Assembly (NCBI RefSeq): GCF_017776525.1
Contig: NZ_JACVEW010000026.1
Span: forward strand, 1-44,736
DNA from: Marinobacterium alkalitolerans
GTDB lineage: Bacteria; Pseudomonadota; Gammaproteobacteria; Pseudomonadales; Balneatricaceae
DNA length: 44,736 bases
Reading direction: 5' to 3'
Shown here: one piece after another, positions 1 to 8,597 of the stretch
How the letters are laid out: each line of letters starts with the position of its first letter
Numbering within the stretch: position 1 is the stretch's first letter
The notes under the pieces: model-generated
Database searches by the model: none
The model's input: only the letters and a program-made list of their open reading frames with translations
What the model was told of the DNA's origin: nothing
Program-made: the position numbers and the translations under genes

Positions 1-77
1 GGCAATGTAGCTCAGTTGGTTAGAGCATCGCATTCATAATGCGAGGGTCGCAGGTTCGAGTCCCGCCATTGCCACCA
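1..77 (+). tRNA. tRNA-Met (elongator, anticodon CAT)
   Basis: A complete cloverleaf can be folded. The 7-bp acceptor stem pairs GGCAATG with CATTGCC, the T-arm contains GGTTCGAGTCC, and the 3' end is an encoded ACCA. The anticodon loop reads TTCATAA. Overall it resembles elongator tRNA-Met rather than the initiator, because positions 1-72 form a normal Watson-Crick pair. A CAT anticodon could also be tRNA-Ile2 after lysidine modification, but the body looks like Met. It is probably co-transcribed with the tRNA-Gln 10 nt downstream. Confidence 0.93.
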
Positions 78-87
78 TCTCCGGTAC

Positions 88-162
88 AGGGGTATCGCCA
101 AGCGGTAAGGCACTGGATTCTGATTCCAGCATGCGCAGGTTCGAATCCTGCTACCCCTGCCA
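88..162 (+). tRNA. tRNA-Gln (anticodon CTG)
   Basis: The acceptor stem AGGGGTA pairs with TACCCCT, followed by discriminator G and an encoded CCA. The anticodon loop TTCTGAT gives anticodon CTG. The D-arm and T-arm closely match gammaproteobacterial tRNA-Gln. It lies 10 nt after tRNA-Met, which suggests a shared transcript. Confidence 0.94.
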
Positions 163-237
163 CCTATTCTCTGTTTTTAACACCTCCGCTTTGTTCTAAG
201 ATGTGGGTTAGTACCAACATCAGCCCCCGGAGAGTGC

Positions 238-2367
238 ATGAGCAGCTCAGACCATATTCTCTCGGCTCTGGCCGGCCAGCATCCTGAAGACAAAAGCAGC
301 CGTAACATCAACATCCTGTTTGCCCACTGTGACAACGCGCGCATGGAACAGCTGTTGACCAACCTGCGTGCGGCGCATTTTGCCCCTCGCGGTCAGGCCG
401 TACACAGCCTTGAGGAGCTTAAGCACTGTCTGGAGATGCGTACCTGGGATATCCTGCTGGTGCACACTCGGCCAGGCGCCTCCAGCGGGCTGAATATCGA
501 AGAAAGCCAGCAGTGGCTCAAGCAACAGGGGCGTGACCTGCCCTGCATCCTGCTGCACCCTTCGGACGAAACGACCGACCCGGTGCATTGGCTATCTCTG
601 GGCGTGGATGCCGTTGTTGATGCACACAATGAGCCCTGGTTGATGCTCGCTCTTGAACGCACCTATCAGCAGCTACAGCATCGGCGCGAGCTGCGCAGCG
701 CCCAGACCGAGCTGCAACAACTGACCGAGCGCAACCACCTCCTGACAGAAGGCTCCAGCACGGCCATCTGCTACCTGCGAGACAACACCCTTGTGTATGC
801 CAATCCAGCATGCGTGCGTTTACTGGGCTATGACAGCGCCAAGCGCTTGCTGGGCCATCGCCTGGGAGCACTGGTCGCCCCCCACCAGTCGGACCGGTTG
901 AGCGAATGCCTGCATCAGGCTCAGGAGGCGATCCCCGGTGAGGCGGTCCAATTGACCTTCTACCGACCTGACCAAACCATGTTTGAAGGTTGCGTCAGTG
1001 CCAGCCGATCCGAATATGAGGGCAGCCCTTGTCTGATTGTCGATATCAGACAGCCGGAGAGCGAAGCAGAGGCGTTTCAGTACATTGACCCGACTACGGG
1101 CCTTCGTAACCACAAAGCCAGCTTACAGGCGCTCGAGACAGCCTGTGCGCGTGCCCGCCGAGGCGGACAGGACCGCAGCCTGCTGCTGTTGCGCCTTGAC
1201 CACCTCGATGTGATTCGCTCTGAGGTCGGCATTGATGGTGAAGGGTTGATTCTGCGTGCCATCGCCCGGACGCTGAAACAGACAGTCAACCCGGCGCACG
1301 AGCTGGGGCGTCTTGATGACGACAGCTTCATTGTCTTGATGCAGAACTCGGACCCCAACAAGGCCCTGAATCTGGGACAGGCACTCTGTCACGCCATTCG
1401 CAACCATGTTTGTAGTGTCGCCAACACCTCGATCCACACCACCGTTTCCATCGGCATTGTGATGATCAACGACAGTGCACCACCGCCTGCGACGCTGCTG
1501 GAGCATGCGCATGAAGCCGCAGACAGCCTGCATCAGGGCAACCGGCCCGGGAATGGCGTTCAGCTCTACAGCCCTGACCAGGGCGAAATATCGCAGCTGG
1601 ACGGCAAGATGAACCGCCGCCTCGCAAATGCACTGAGGCTCAACCGTTTCAGGCTGCTTTACCAGCCGGTTGTTCCGTTGCGGTTGGAGCCTCCTGCAGC
1701 CTGTTACGAAGTCTTGCTGCGCCTGATGAGTGACAGCAACAAGGCGATTTCACCCAACGCCTTTATCATTCAGACCATCGAGCCTGACATTCTTCGTGAG
1801 CTGGATCGCTGGGTCGTCAAGCACGCCCTAAGTGCTCTGCAGGCACCGGAAATTGCCGATCAGCATATTGCCCTCTTCATCAATCTGTCAGGCCCCTCCA
1901 TCCGCTGCAATGAGCTGCCGGAGTGGCTGGCCGAAACACTGACTCAAACCACCGTTGCCCCTTCACAGCTGGTCTTCCAGATCAGTGAAAGCGATGCGGC
2001 CGTGGACCTGATGGCTGCACGGCGCTTTGTCCGGGCGATGAAGCAGCTGGGGTGCCGCACCTGCCTTAAACACTTTGGCAGCTCGCCCAACTCGGCTCAT
2101 GTTCGCCGTGAGCTGGAGACTGAGTTCGTCAAGCTGGACAGCTCTTACATGCGAGATCTGCAAAACGACAGCCTGGATCTGGAAACGCTGGAAACTCTAC
2201 TGGACCCATTGCGGGAGCAGAAACGCACCCTGATCGCGCCTCAGGTTGAAACCACACATGTAATTCCGGAGCTGTATACGGCAGGCATCCACCTGCTGCA
2301 GGGCCACTACCTGCAACCCCCGCGCGAGCAGATGGATTATGATTTCTTTAACGACCGGGACAGCTGA
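238..2367 (+). CDS. fimX: FimX-like degenerate GGDEF-EAL c-di-GMP receptor
   Basis: A 709-residue four-part protein: a receiver-like N-terminus (about 22-145), a PAS domain (about 165-270), a GGDEF domain (about 283-445) and an EAL domain (about 460-705). Each signature is degenerate. The receiver has no Asp at the usual phosphosite (LLVHTRP near 73-79), the GGDEF motif reads LDDDSF (359-364), EAL reads EVL (491-493), and the DDFG loop reads KHFG. An EVL motif and a dead GGDEF are hallmarks of Pseudomonas FimX, a c-di-GMP-binding regulator of type IV pilus assembly. Convergent serB next door matches the fimX-serB neighbourhood I recall from P. aeruginosa. GGAGAG lies just before the ATG. It probably binds c-di-GMP rather than making or degrading it. 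Confidence 0.82.
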   Translation: MSSSDHILSALAGQHPEDKSSRNINILFAHCDNARMEQLLTNLRAAHFAPRGQAVHSLEELKHCLEMRTWDILLVHTRPGASSGLNIEESQQWLKQQGRDLPCILLHPSDETTDPVHWLSLGVDAVVDAHNEPWLMLALERTYQQLQHRRELRSAQTELQQLTERNHLLTEGSSTAICYLRDNTLVYANPACVRLLGYDSAKRLLGHRLGALVAPHQSDRLSECLHQAQEAIPGEAVQLTFYRPDQTMFEGCVSASRSEYEGSPCLIVDIRQPESEAEAFQYIDPTTGLRNHKASLQALETACARARRGGQDRSLLLLRLDHLDVIRSEVGIDGEGLILRAIARTLKQTVNPAHELGRLDDDSFIVLMQNSDPNKALNLGQALCHAIRNHVCSVANTSIHTTVSIGIVMINDSAPPPATLLEHAHEAADSLHQGNRPGNGVQLYSPDQGEISQLDGKMNRRLANALRLNRFRLLYQPVVPLRLEPPAACYEVLLRLMSDSNKAISPNAFIIQTIEPDILRELDRWVVKHALSALQAPEIADQHIALFINLSGPSIRCNELPEWLAETLTQTTVAPSQLVFQISESDAAVDLMAARRFVRAMKQLGCRTCLKHFGSSPNSAHVRRELETEFVKLDSSYMRDLQNDSLDLETLETLLDPLREQKRTLIAPQVETTHVIPELYTAGIHLLQGHYLQPPREQMDYDFFNDRDS

Positions 2368-2377
2368 CCCGGTCGTT
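2350..2377. terminator. Hairpin between convergent fimX and serB
   Basis: Perfect 10-bp arms, AACGACCGGG and CCCGGTCGTT, surround an 8-nt loop that contains the fimX TGA. It sits in the 20-bp gap between the two convergent stop codons and could end transcription in both directions. Neither side has a long T run, so strength is uncertain. Confidence 0.6.
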
Positions 2378-2387
2378 ACAGGCGGGA

Positions 2388-3611
2388 TCAGACCAGTGTA
2401 TCGCTGTCGCGATCGCGGAAGCCGATCAGATACAGAATGCCATCCAGCCCCAGAGTGCTGATGGCCTGCTTGGCGCTTTGACGCACCAGTGGCTTGGCTC
2501 TGAAGGCGATGCCCAGGCCCGCAATGGAGAGCATGGGCAGGTCGTTGGCACCGTCACCTACCGCGATGGTTTGCTCCAGACGCACGCCTTCCCGCTCGGC
2601 AATCTCTTTCAGCAGCTGGGCCTTGCGCTCGCCGTTTACGATCTGCCCGGTCACCTCACCGGTCACCTTGCCGTCTTGGATATCCAGTTCGTTGGCATAC
2701 ACATAATCGAAGCCCAGCTTGTCCTGCAGGAAGCGACCGAAGTAGGTGAAGCCGCCTGACAGAATGGCTGTTTTGAAGCCCATCGCCTTGAGGTGTGCAA
2801 CCAGCTCAGCCGCCCCTTCGGTCAGGGGCAGGCGTTCGGCAATCTGCTCCAGTACGGAAGCATCCAGCCCCTTCAGCAGGGCGACACGACGGCGGAAGCT
2901 TTCATCGAAGTCGATCTCGCCGCGCATGGCCGATTCGGTAATCGCAACCACCTGATCGCCTACGCCGGCTTCTTTCGCCAGCTCGTCGATCACTTCCGCC
3001 TCGATCAGGGTGGAGTCCATGTCAAACACCACCAGACGGCGGTTACGGCGGTAGATGTCATCGCGCTGGAAGGCGATATCCACATCCAGGTCGCTGGCCG
3101 CCTTCAAAAACTCTTCACGCAGTGCAGCCGCGTCAGCCGGCATGCCACGCACTGAAAACTCCACACAGGCACGTGTTTTCGGACAGGTTTCCTGCTGCAG
3201 GGAGATACGGCCGGACAAACGGCTGATATTATCAATATTCAAGCCGTGATCGGCGGCGATACTGGTCACGCGCGCGATGTGCTCGGCCCGGATCTGACGC
3301 GCCAGCAGGGTGATAATGTGGCGAGACTTGCCCTGCCCTTCCACCCAGTGCTCGTAGGCCTCGCCCTCAACCGGCTCGAAACGGACCTGCATTTTCATTT
3401 CGTGCGCCTTGAACAGCAGATCACGCAGCAGCGGGGACGACTCAAGCTCCGTGGGCACCTGAATCAAGACGCCCAGTGACAGGGTGTTGTGGATAACCGC
3501 CTGGCCGATATCGAGGATGTTGATATGATAGCGAGCAAGAATTCCGGTGATCGCCGAGGTTACACCGGGCCGGTCATCACCGGAGACTGTCAGCAGGATG
3601 ATTTCGTTCAT
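2388..3611 (-). CDS. serB: Phosphoserine phosphatase with N-terminal ACT domains
   Basis: The last step of L-serine synthesis, hydrolysing O-phosphoserine to serine in the cytoplasm. The 407-residue protein has two ACT-like regulatory domains (about 1-90 and 97-185), followed by a HAD phosphatase domain. The DxDST nucleophile motif is at 197-201 (FDMDST) and the late HAD motif GDGANDLPM is near the C-terminus. The ACT-ACT-HAD layout is the long SerB form seen in Pseudomonas-type gammaproteobacteria and mycobacteria; ACT domains generally bind amino acids and may give serine feedback. It is convergent with fimX, and its start is separated by about 110 bp from the divergent DedA-PAP2 gene. Confidence 0.95.
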   Translation of the reverse strand: MNEIILLTVSGDDRPGVTSAITGILARYHINILDIGQAVIHNTLSLGVLIQVPTELESSPLLRDLLFKAHEMKMQVRFEPVEGEAYEHWVEGQGKSRHIITLLARQIRAEHIARVTSIAADHGLNIDNISRLSGRISLQQETCPKTRACVEFSVRGMPADAAALREEFLKAASDLDVDIAFQRDDIYRRNRRLVVFDMDSTLIEAEVIDELAKEAGVGDQVVAITESAMRGEIDFDESFRRRVALLKGLDASVLEQIAERLPLTEGAAELVAHLKAMGFKTAILSGGFTYFGRFLQDKLGFDYVYANELDIQDGKVTGEVTGQIVNGERKAQLLKEIAEREGVRLEQTIAVGDGANDLPMLSIAGLGIAFRAKPLVRQSAKQAISTLGLDGILYLIGFRDRDSDTLV

Positions 3612-3724
3612 CGCATCTTTCCGTTAAATAAAGCACCGCTGGCATCACCAGCCCTTGGCGCAGAGTATACCAGACCGCTCTGCCCACCGTATGCCCGCAG
3701 CCCGGAACCGAAGGGATTTTGCCC

Positions 3725-5065
3725 GTGGCCGAGAGCCTGATAACACTGCCCGACATGCCCGGCTGGGCACTGCTGAGCCTGATCGGCTTGATCGCACTGG
3801 CCGAGTCGCTGGCCTTTGTCGGCCTGGTACTGCCGGGCGTGGCGCTGCTGTTCGCACTGGGGTTTGCCGCCGGCAGCACCGACCAGACCCTGTCACTTTG
3901 CCTGTTACTGGCCTTTGTCGGCGCTGTGCTGGGCGATAGCCTGAGCTTCTGGCTGGGACGCCACAGCGCGCCCCGCATACGACAGTTGCGCTGGCTGCAG
4001 CAACACCCTGAATGGATCGAGCGTGGAGAACGTTTTTTCCAGCGCTGGGGTGCGCTCAGCATCATCATTGGTCGCTTTGTCGGCCCGCTGCGTCCCGTTA
4101 TTCCCTTTGTCGCCGGCAGCTGCCGCCTGTCCCCCATTCGTTTCACCGCCTACAACCTCGCTTCCGCACTGGGCTGGGCACCCGCTTATCTGCTTCCCGG
4201 CTACCTGACCGGCCGTGGCCTGCACCAGCTCCCGGAGCATCTGACACCGCTGCTGTGGACAGGGGCAGCTCTCGCCTTCGCGCTGCTGGTGTGGCAGCAG
4301 ATCCATCTACGCCTTCACCCTGAGGGCCCCCTGTACCGAAGGCTGTCCGAACGCATGCCGCCTGATTGGCCCCCGGGTCCCCTGTTGATGATGGCATCCG
4401 CCGCTGTGATGTTTCTGGCCTGCAGCCTGCTGAGCCTGAGCCCGGTTGGGGTCACCTTCAACACATTGACCCTGCCGCCATTGCAGCGCCTGGGTGAGCT
4501 GCTGCCCGCCCTCGCACTGACATTGACACTACCGGGTGATCTGCAATGGGCACTGGGGATGGCGCTCGCTACCAGTCTGTTTGGTAGCCTCGTCCTGCGG
4601 CAGTCGCAAGCCTGGGGCGTCTTTGCGGGAACCCTGCTGGTGGTAGGGCTGAATGTGGCGCTTAAGCACCTGTTTGCCATTGAGCGCCCCGTGGACGCGC
4701 CCCTGCATACCTTCAGCTTCCCCAGCGGACATGCCTCCGCTGCAGCCGCCTGGATCGCGCTAACAGGGGTCTGGTGGTCTCATAACCGCCCGCACGCCCT
4801 GCGGCACTGGAGCTACCTGCTGGCGGCAATCGCCATGCTGCTGATTGGCCTTTCGCGGACTTTGCTGGGGGTTCACTGGCCGCTGGATGTGCTGGCCGGG
4901 ATAACGGAAGGCATTTTTGTAGCCGCCGGCTATCGGCTTTGGCTGTACCGCCGGCCGGCCGCGGCACCGGTCACAGGCAGGTGGCTACTGGCCTGCCTGC
5001 TTGCAACGCTGGTGTATGTGATGCTCAGGTTCGAGGCAGCAGCCGAGCTTTATCGGCTCGGCTGA
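3725..5065 (+). CDS. DedA-family / PAP2 phosphatase fusion membrane protein
   Basis: A predicted inner-membrane protein of about 446 residues that joins two lipid-related modules. The N-terminal half is a DedA/SNARE-associated domain with re-entrant glycine/proline-rich segments; the GRFVGPLRP stretch is typical. The C-terminal half is a PAP2 lipid-phosphatase domain with all three motifs: KX6RP (KHLFAIERP), PSGH (FPSGH) and SRX5HX3D (LSRTLLGVHWPLD). Such fusions are thought to act in undecaprenyl-phosphate or phospholipid recycling, but the substrate here is unknown. A GTG start at 3725 is preferred over TTG 3719 because AAGGGA (3711-3716) is then 8 nt upstream. It is convergent with rnr. 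Confidence 0.85.
   Translation: MAESLITLPDMPGWALLSLIGLIALAESLAFVGLVLPGVALLFALGFAAGSTDQTLSLCLLLAFVGAVLGDSLSFWLGRHSAPRIRQLRWLQQHPEWIERGERFFQRWGALSIIIGRFVGPLRPVIPFVAGSCRLSPIRFTAYNLASALGWAPAYLLPGYLTGRGLHQLPEHLTPLLWTGAALAFALLVWQQIHLRLHPEGPLYRRLSERMPPDWPPGPLLMMASAAVMFLACSLLSLSPVGVTFNTLTLPPLQRLGELLPALALTLTLPGDLQWALGMALATSLFGSLVLRQSQAWGVFAGTLLVVGLNVALKHLFAIERPVDAPLHTFSFPSGHASAAAAWIALTGVWWSHNRPHALRHWSYLLAAIAMLLIGLSRTLLGVHWPLDVLAGITEGIFVAAGYRLWLYRRPAAAPVTGRWLLACLLATLVYVMLRFEAAAELYRLG
5041..5063. terminator. Hairpin at the end of the DedA-PAP2 gene
   Basis: Arms AGCCGAGC (5041-5048) and GCTCGGCT (5056-5063) form an 8-bp stem over the last codons of the gene. It lies between convergent DedA-PAP2 and rnr. 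No clear T tract follows on the plus strand, so this is a candidate terminator or an mRNA 3'-end protector. Confidence 0.45.
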
Positions 5066-5082
5066 GCCCGGCACCTGCCGGA

Positions 5083-7551
5083 CTACTGCTTCTTGCGACG
5101 TGCACGGGGCGGATGCTTGGGCTTGTGAGCCTTTTTCCGCTTGTGCTTGGGAGTAGTGTGCTTGCCTTTCTTGTTGGAAGGGGCATCGCCGGGATGCCCT
5201 TCAGGCTTTTTTCCGCGCTTACTCCTGCGAGGCTTGCTGTCGCGCCCGTCCCCAATCTGGCCCTTGGCCAGCTTTTCACGCTGGGTCGGCTTTTTCCTGG
5301 GTTTTGAAGGTTCGGGCTCGCCCACCAGTTCAAAGTCGATCTTGCGCTCATCCAGATCGACACGCACCACCTGTACATCCAGCCGGTCGCCCAACTTGAA
5401 GACACGGCGGGTTCGGTCACCGATCAGGCGCTGCTTGGCCGCTTCAAAGTGGTAGTAGTCGCTGGGCAGTGCCGTAATGTGGATAAGTCCTTCCACATAC
5501 AGGTCTTCCAGCTCCACAAACACACCAAAACCGGTCACGGCCGCAACAACACCGGAGAAGGTTTCGCCAATCTGACTCTGCATGTATTCACACTTGAGCC
5601 AGGCCACCACATCACGGGTTGCATCATCGGCACGGCGCTCGGTCATGGAGCAGTGCTCGCCCAGCACCAGCATCTGTTCGTTGGTGTATCCGTAATGGAA
5701 GCCCGCGTCCGCCTGAAACTTCTTCGGACGCTCAACCCCTTTCACTTTGGCCTCACCATGAATGGCGCCACGAATGGCACGGTGTACCAGCAGGTCCGGA
5801 TAGCGGCGAATCGGCGAGGTAAAATGCGCGTAGGCGTTGTAGGCCAGACCAAAGTGCCCCAGGTTTTCCGGGCTGTACACCGCCTGCTGCATGGATCTCA
5901 GCATCATGGTCTGGATGATGTGCCGATCCGGGCGGCCCTCGATCGCCTCGGCCAGTTTGAGGTAATCCTTGGGCTCGGGGCTGTCGCCGCCAGGCAGGTT
6001 CAGACCCAGCTCACCGAGAAAGGCCCGCAGATTTTCCAGTTTCTGCTCCTTGGGTCCTTCATGGATACGGTACAGGGCCGGCTTGCCATACTTGGCCAGG
6101 AAGCGGGCCGTGGCCACGTTGGCGATCAGCATGCACTCTTCGATGATCTTGTGCGCATCGTTCCGGTGTACCGGTACGATCTCGTCGATCTTGCGCACCT
6201 GGTCAAATACGATGCGGGTTTCGACGGTTTCAAAGTCGATCGCGCCGCGCTCCTCGCGGGCCTTGCGCAGTGCCTTGTACAGGCCATGCAACTGATCAAC
6301 GTGCTTGACCACTTCCGCATATTCGCCGCGCAGGCGCTCGCAATCCTCATTTTCGGGATCGAGCATGGCACCCACCTTAGTGTAGGTCAGGCGCGCCTTG
6401 GAGTTGATCACCGCTTCGTAGAACTTGTAGCCGGACAGCTTGCCGGCACGGCTTACGGTCATCTCACACACCATGGCCAGACGGTCAACCTTCGGGTTGA
6501 GCGAGCAAAGGCCATTGGAGAGCAGCTCCGGCAGCATGGGTACCACAAACTCGGGGAAGTATACCGAGTTGCCGCGCTTGACCGCCTCCTTGTCCAGCGG
6601 GGAGTCGGGCTTCACATAGTAGGACACATCCGCGATGGCGACCCAGAGGCGCCAGCCGCCGAAAGTTTTCTTCTCACAGTAGACCGCATCGTCAAAGTCC
6701 TTTGCGTCTTCGCCATCGATGGTTACGAACGGCATGTCGCGCAGGTCGAAGCGGTTCTGCTTGTCCTCGTCGCGCACTTCCGGTGTCAGCTCACCAATCT
6801 GCTGATGCACCTCTTCCGGAAATTCGTCGGGAATCTCGTAATTGTGGATGGCGACCTTGATCTCCATACCCGGTGCCATGCGGTCACCCAGTACTTCCAC
6901 CACCCGAGCACGGGCCGGCTGCTTGCGTGTCGGATGTTGGATAATCTCCACCACCACCAGCTGGCCATCTTCATACTCAAGGCCTGTGGTCGGATCCGGA
7001 ATCACCATCACCTGGTTGGTAATGCGCTGGTTTTCACAGATCAGGCTGCCAAAGCCGCCATGACCATCGAAACGCCCTACCAGCTTGGTGGTGCAGCGCT
7101 CCAGTACCTCGACGATCTTGCCTTCCTTGCGACCGCGCTGATCGATGCCGACCGGCTGTACCAGCACACGGTCGCCATCAAACACTTCACGCATGTTGCG
7201 CGGGCTCAGGAACAGATCATCTCCTCCTGCATCAGGCTTGAGGAAGCCGAAACCGTCGCGGTGACCAATCACGCGCCCCTGAATCAGGTCCATCTTGCGG
7301 ATCAGGCCATACTCGCCCTTGCGGTTGGAGATCAGCTGGCCATCACGGCACATTGCGATCAAACGGCGGCGTACACCCTCAACACCATTTTCGTCATCAA
7401 TGCCGAGCTCGCGGCACAGTGCCGGGTGGTTGATGGGGGCTCCCCACTTGTCGAGAAAGTTGAGCAGGAAATCACGGCTGGGAACAGGTTGTTCATACTT
7501 CTCAGCTTCCTGCTGAGCATTGGGATCTTTATCTTGCCAATTTTTAGTCAT
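5083..7551 (-). CDS. rnr: Ribonuclease R (3'-5' exoribonuclease)
   Basis: A processive 3'-5' exoribonuclease of the RNB family that degrades structured RNA. At 822 residues it has the family's normal length. An N-terminal winged-helix region (about 20-85) and cold-shock domains (about 88-230) precede the RNB catalytic domain, whose Asp cluster is at 282-288 (GEDAKDFDD). Then come an S1 domain (about 650-735) and a strongly basic Lys/Arg-rich tail (about 745-822), typical of RNase R rather than RNase II. The usual downstream rRNA methyltransferase gene rlmB is not here; the gene ends convergent with the DedA-PAP2 gene. Confidence 0.95.
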   Translation of the reverse strand: MTKNWQDKDPNAQQEAEKYEQPVPSRDFLLNFLDKWGAPINHPALCRELGIDDENGVEGVRRRLIAMCRDGQLISNRKGEYGLIRKMDLIQGRVIGHRDGFGFLKPDAGGDDLFLSPRNMREVFDGDRVLVQPVGIDQRGRKEGKIVEVLERCTTKLVGRFDGHGGFGSLICENQRITNQVMVIPDPTTGLEYEDGQLVVVEIIQHPTRKQPARARVVEVLGDRMAPGMEIKVAIHNYEIPDEFPEEVHQQIGELTPEVRDEDKQNRFDLRDMPFVTIDGEDAKDFDDAVYCEKKTFGGWRLWVAIADVSYYVKPDSPLDKEAVKRGNSVYFPEFVVPMLPELLSNGLCSLNPKVDRLAMVCEMTVSRAGKLSGYKFYEAVINSKARLTYTKVGAMLDPENEDCERLRGEYAEVVKHVDQLHGLYKALRKAREERGAIDFETVETRIVFDQVRKIDEIVPVHRNDAHKIIEECMLIANVATARFLAKYGKPALYRIHEGPKEQKLENLRAFLGELGLNLPGGDSPEPKDYLKLAEAIEGRPDRHIIQTMMLRSMQQAVYSPENLGHFGLAYNAYAHFTSPIRRYPDLLVHRAIRGAIHGEAKVKGVERPKKFQADAGFHYGYTNEQMLVLGEHCSMTERRADDATRDVVAWLKCEYMQSQIGETFSGVVAAVTGFGVFVELEDLYVEGLIHITALPSDYYHFEAAKQRLIGDRTRRVFKLGDRLDVQVVRVDLDERKIDFELVGEPEPSKPRKKPTQREKLAKGQIGDGRDSKPRRSKRGKKPEGHPGDAPSNKKGKHTTPKHKRKKAHKPKHPPRARRKKQ

Positions 7552-7636
7552 TCAGTATCCAATAAATATCTGTAACAGCCCTTAGACTGCCAGAGTCGAC
7601 TTTCATTCAGAATAGTCGAGAAATTCTCAAAAAATA

Positions 7637-7660
7637 AAGCCGGCTGACGCCGGCTTTTCT
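7637..7660 (-). terminator. Rho-independent terminator after secF
   Basis: Arms AAGCCGGC (7637-7644) and GCCGGCTT (7649-7656) around a TGAC loop. On the minus strand the stem is followed by TTTATTTTTT, ending the secDF transcript just past the secF stop at 7664. The plus-strand side has only TTTTCT, so termination is mainly on the minus strand. Confidence 0.85.
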
Positions 7661-7663
7661 CAA

Positions 7664-8587
7664 TCAGGGCATTTCTTCGGCGTCTTCGCCTTCTTCCTTC
7701 TGCGGCGGCAGCAGATCTTCACGCGTGACGTTCATCATCAACAGCGCATTGGCAGCCACATAGATTGAGGAGTAGGTACCGATCAGTACGCCCACCAGCA
7801 ACGCCATGGCGAAGCCGTGAATCATTTCTCCACCGAAGTAGAACAGTGCCACCAGCACCAGCAGGGTGGTGATGGAGGTCATCAGGGTTCGGCTCAGTGT
7901 CTGGCTCAACGAGGTGTTCATCACCTCTACGGAGTCGCCCTTGCGCATCACGCGGAAGTTTTCGCGGATACGGTCATAGACCACGATGGTATCGTTGAGC
8001 GAGTAGCCGATAACGGCCAGCACCGCTGCCAGTACCGTCAGGTCGAACTCCACCTGCAGCAGCGAGAAGAAACCGAGCACAACCAGCACGTCGTGTATCA
8101 GCGCCACGACAGCACCGACGGAGAACTTGAGCTGGAAGCGGAACGCCAAGTACACCATGATCATGAAGAGCGCCAGCAGCATGCCCAGACCGCCCTGCTC
8201 ACGCAGTTCTTCGCCGACCTGAGAGCCGACGAATTCATTGCGTCGCAACTCCAGATTCTGATCGGAACCGCTCTGCAGCGCCTGCAGCACCTTGTCGCCC
8301 AGTTTGGGATCATGATCCGCCTGCAGGCGGATCAGCACGTCACGCGGCGACCCGAAGGTCTGCACGGTCACGTCTTCAAAGCCTGCGCCCTGAAGCTGAG
8401 TGCGAACCCGCTCCAGGTCGGCCGCTTCTTCATAGCCGATTTCCACCAGGCTGCCACCGGTAAAGTCGAGGCCGAACTTGAGCCCGTTGACCGCCAGAGA
8501 GCCGATGGAAATCAGCATCAGAACGAGGGAGAACGCCAGCGCCAGCTTGCGAACACCCATGAAATTATAGATTTTGCCTGTTGCCAT
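7664..8587 (-). CDS. secF: Protein translocase subunit SecF
   Basis: The inner-membrane partner of SecD in the Sec holotranslocon; it uses the proton gradient to help pull exported proteins across. The 307 residues include an N-terminal TM (about 12-34), then the LDFTGGSLVEI signature, a periplasmic domain, and five C-terminal TMs with the conserved GYSLNDTIVVYDRIREN motif. It starts 10 bp after the secD stop and is clearly co-transcribed. A strong terminator follows its stop. Confidence 0.96.
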   Translation of the reverse strand: MATGKIYNFMGVRKLALAFSLVLMLISIGSLAVNGLKFGLDFTGGSLVEIGYEEAADLERVRTQLQGAGFEDVTVQTFGSPRDVLIRLQADHDPKLGDKVLQALQSGSDQNLELRRNEFVGSQVGEELREQGGLGMLLALFMIMVYLAFRFQLKFSVGAVVALIHDVLVVLGFFSLLQVEFDLTVLAAVLAVIGYSLNDTIVVYDRIRENFRVMRKGDSVEVMNTSLSQTLSRTLMTSITTLLVLVALFYFGGEMIHGFAMALLVGVLIGTYSSIYVAANALLMMNVTREDLLPPQKEEGEDAEEMP

Positions 8588-8597
8588 GGGTTTCTCC

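Noticed and set aside
5449-7575. Long open frame (about 708 codons) on the plus strand opposite rnr
   Set aside because: It mirrors a complete RNase R gene with all catalytic motifs on the other strand; its translation has no recognisable family.
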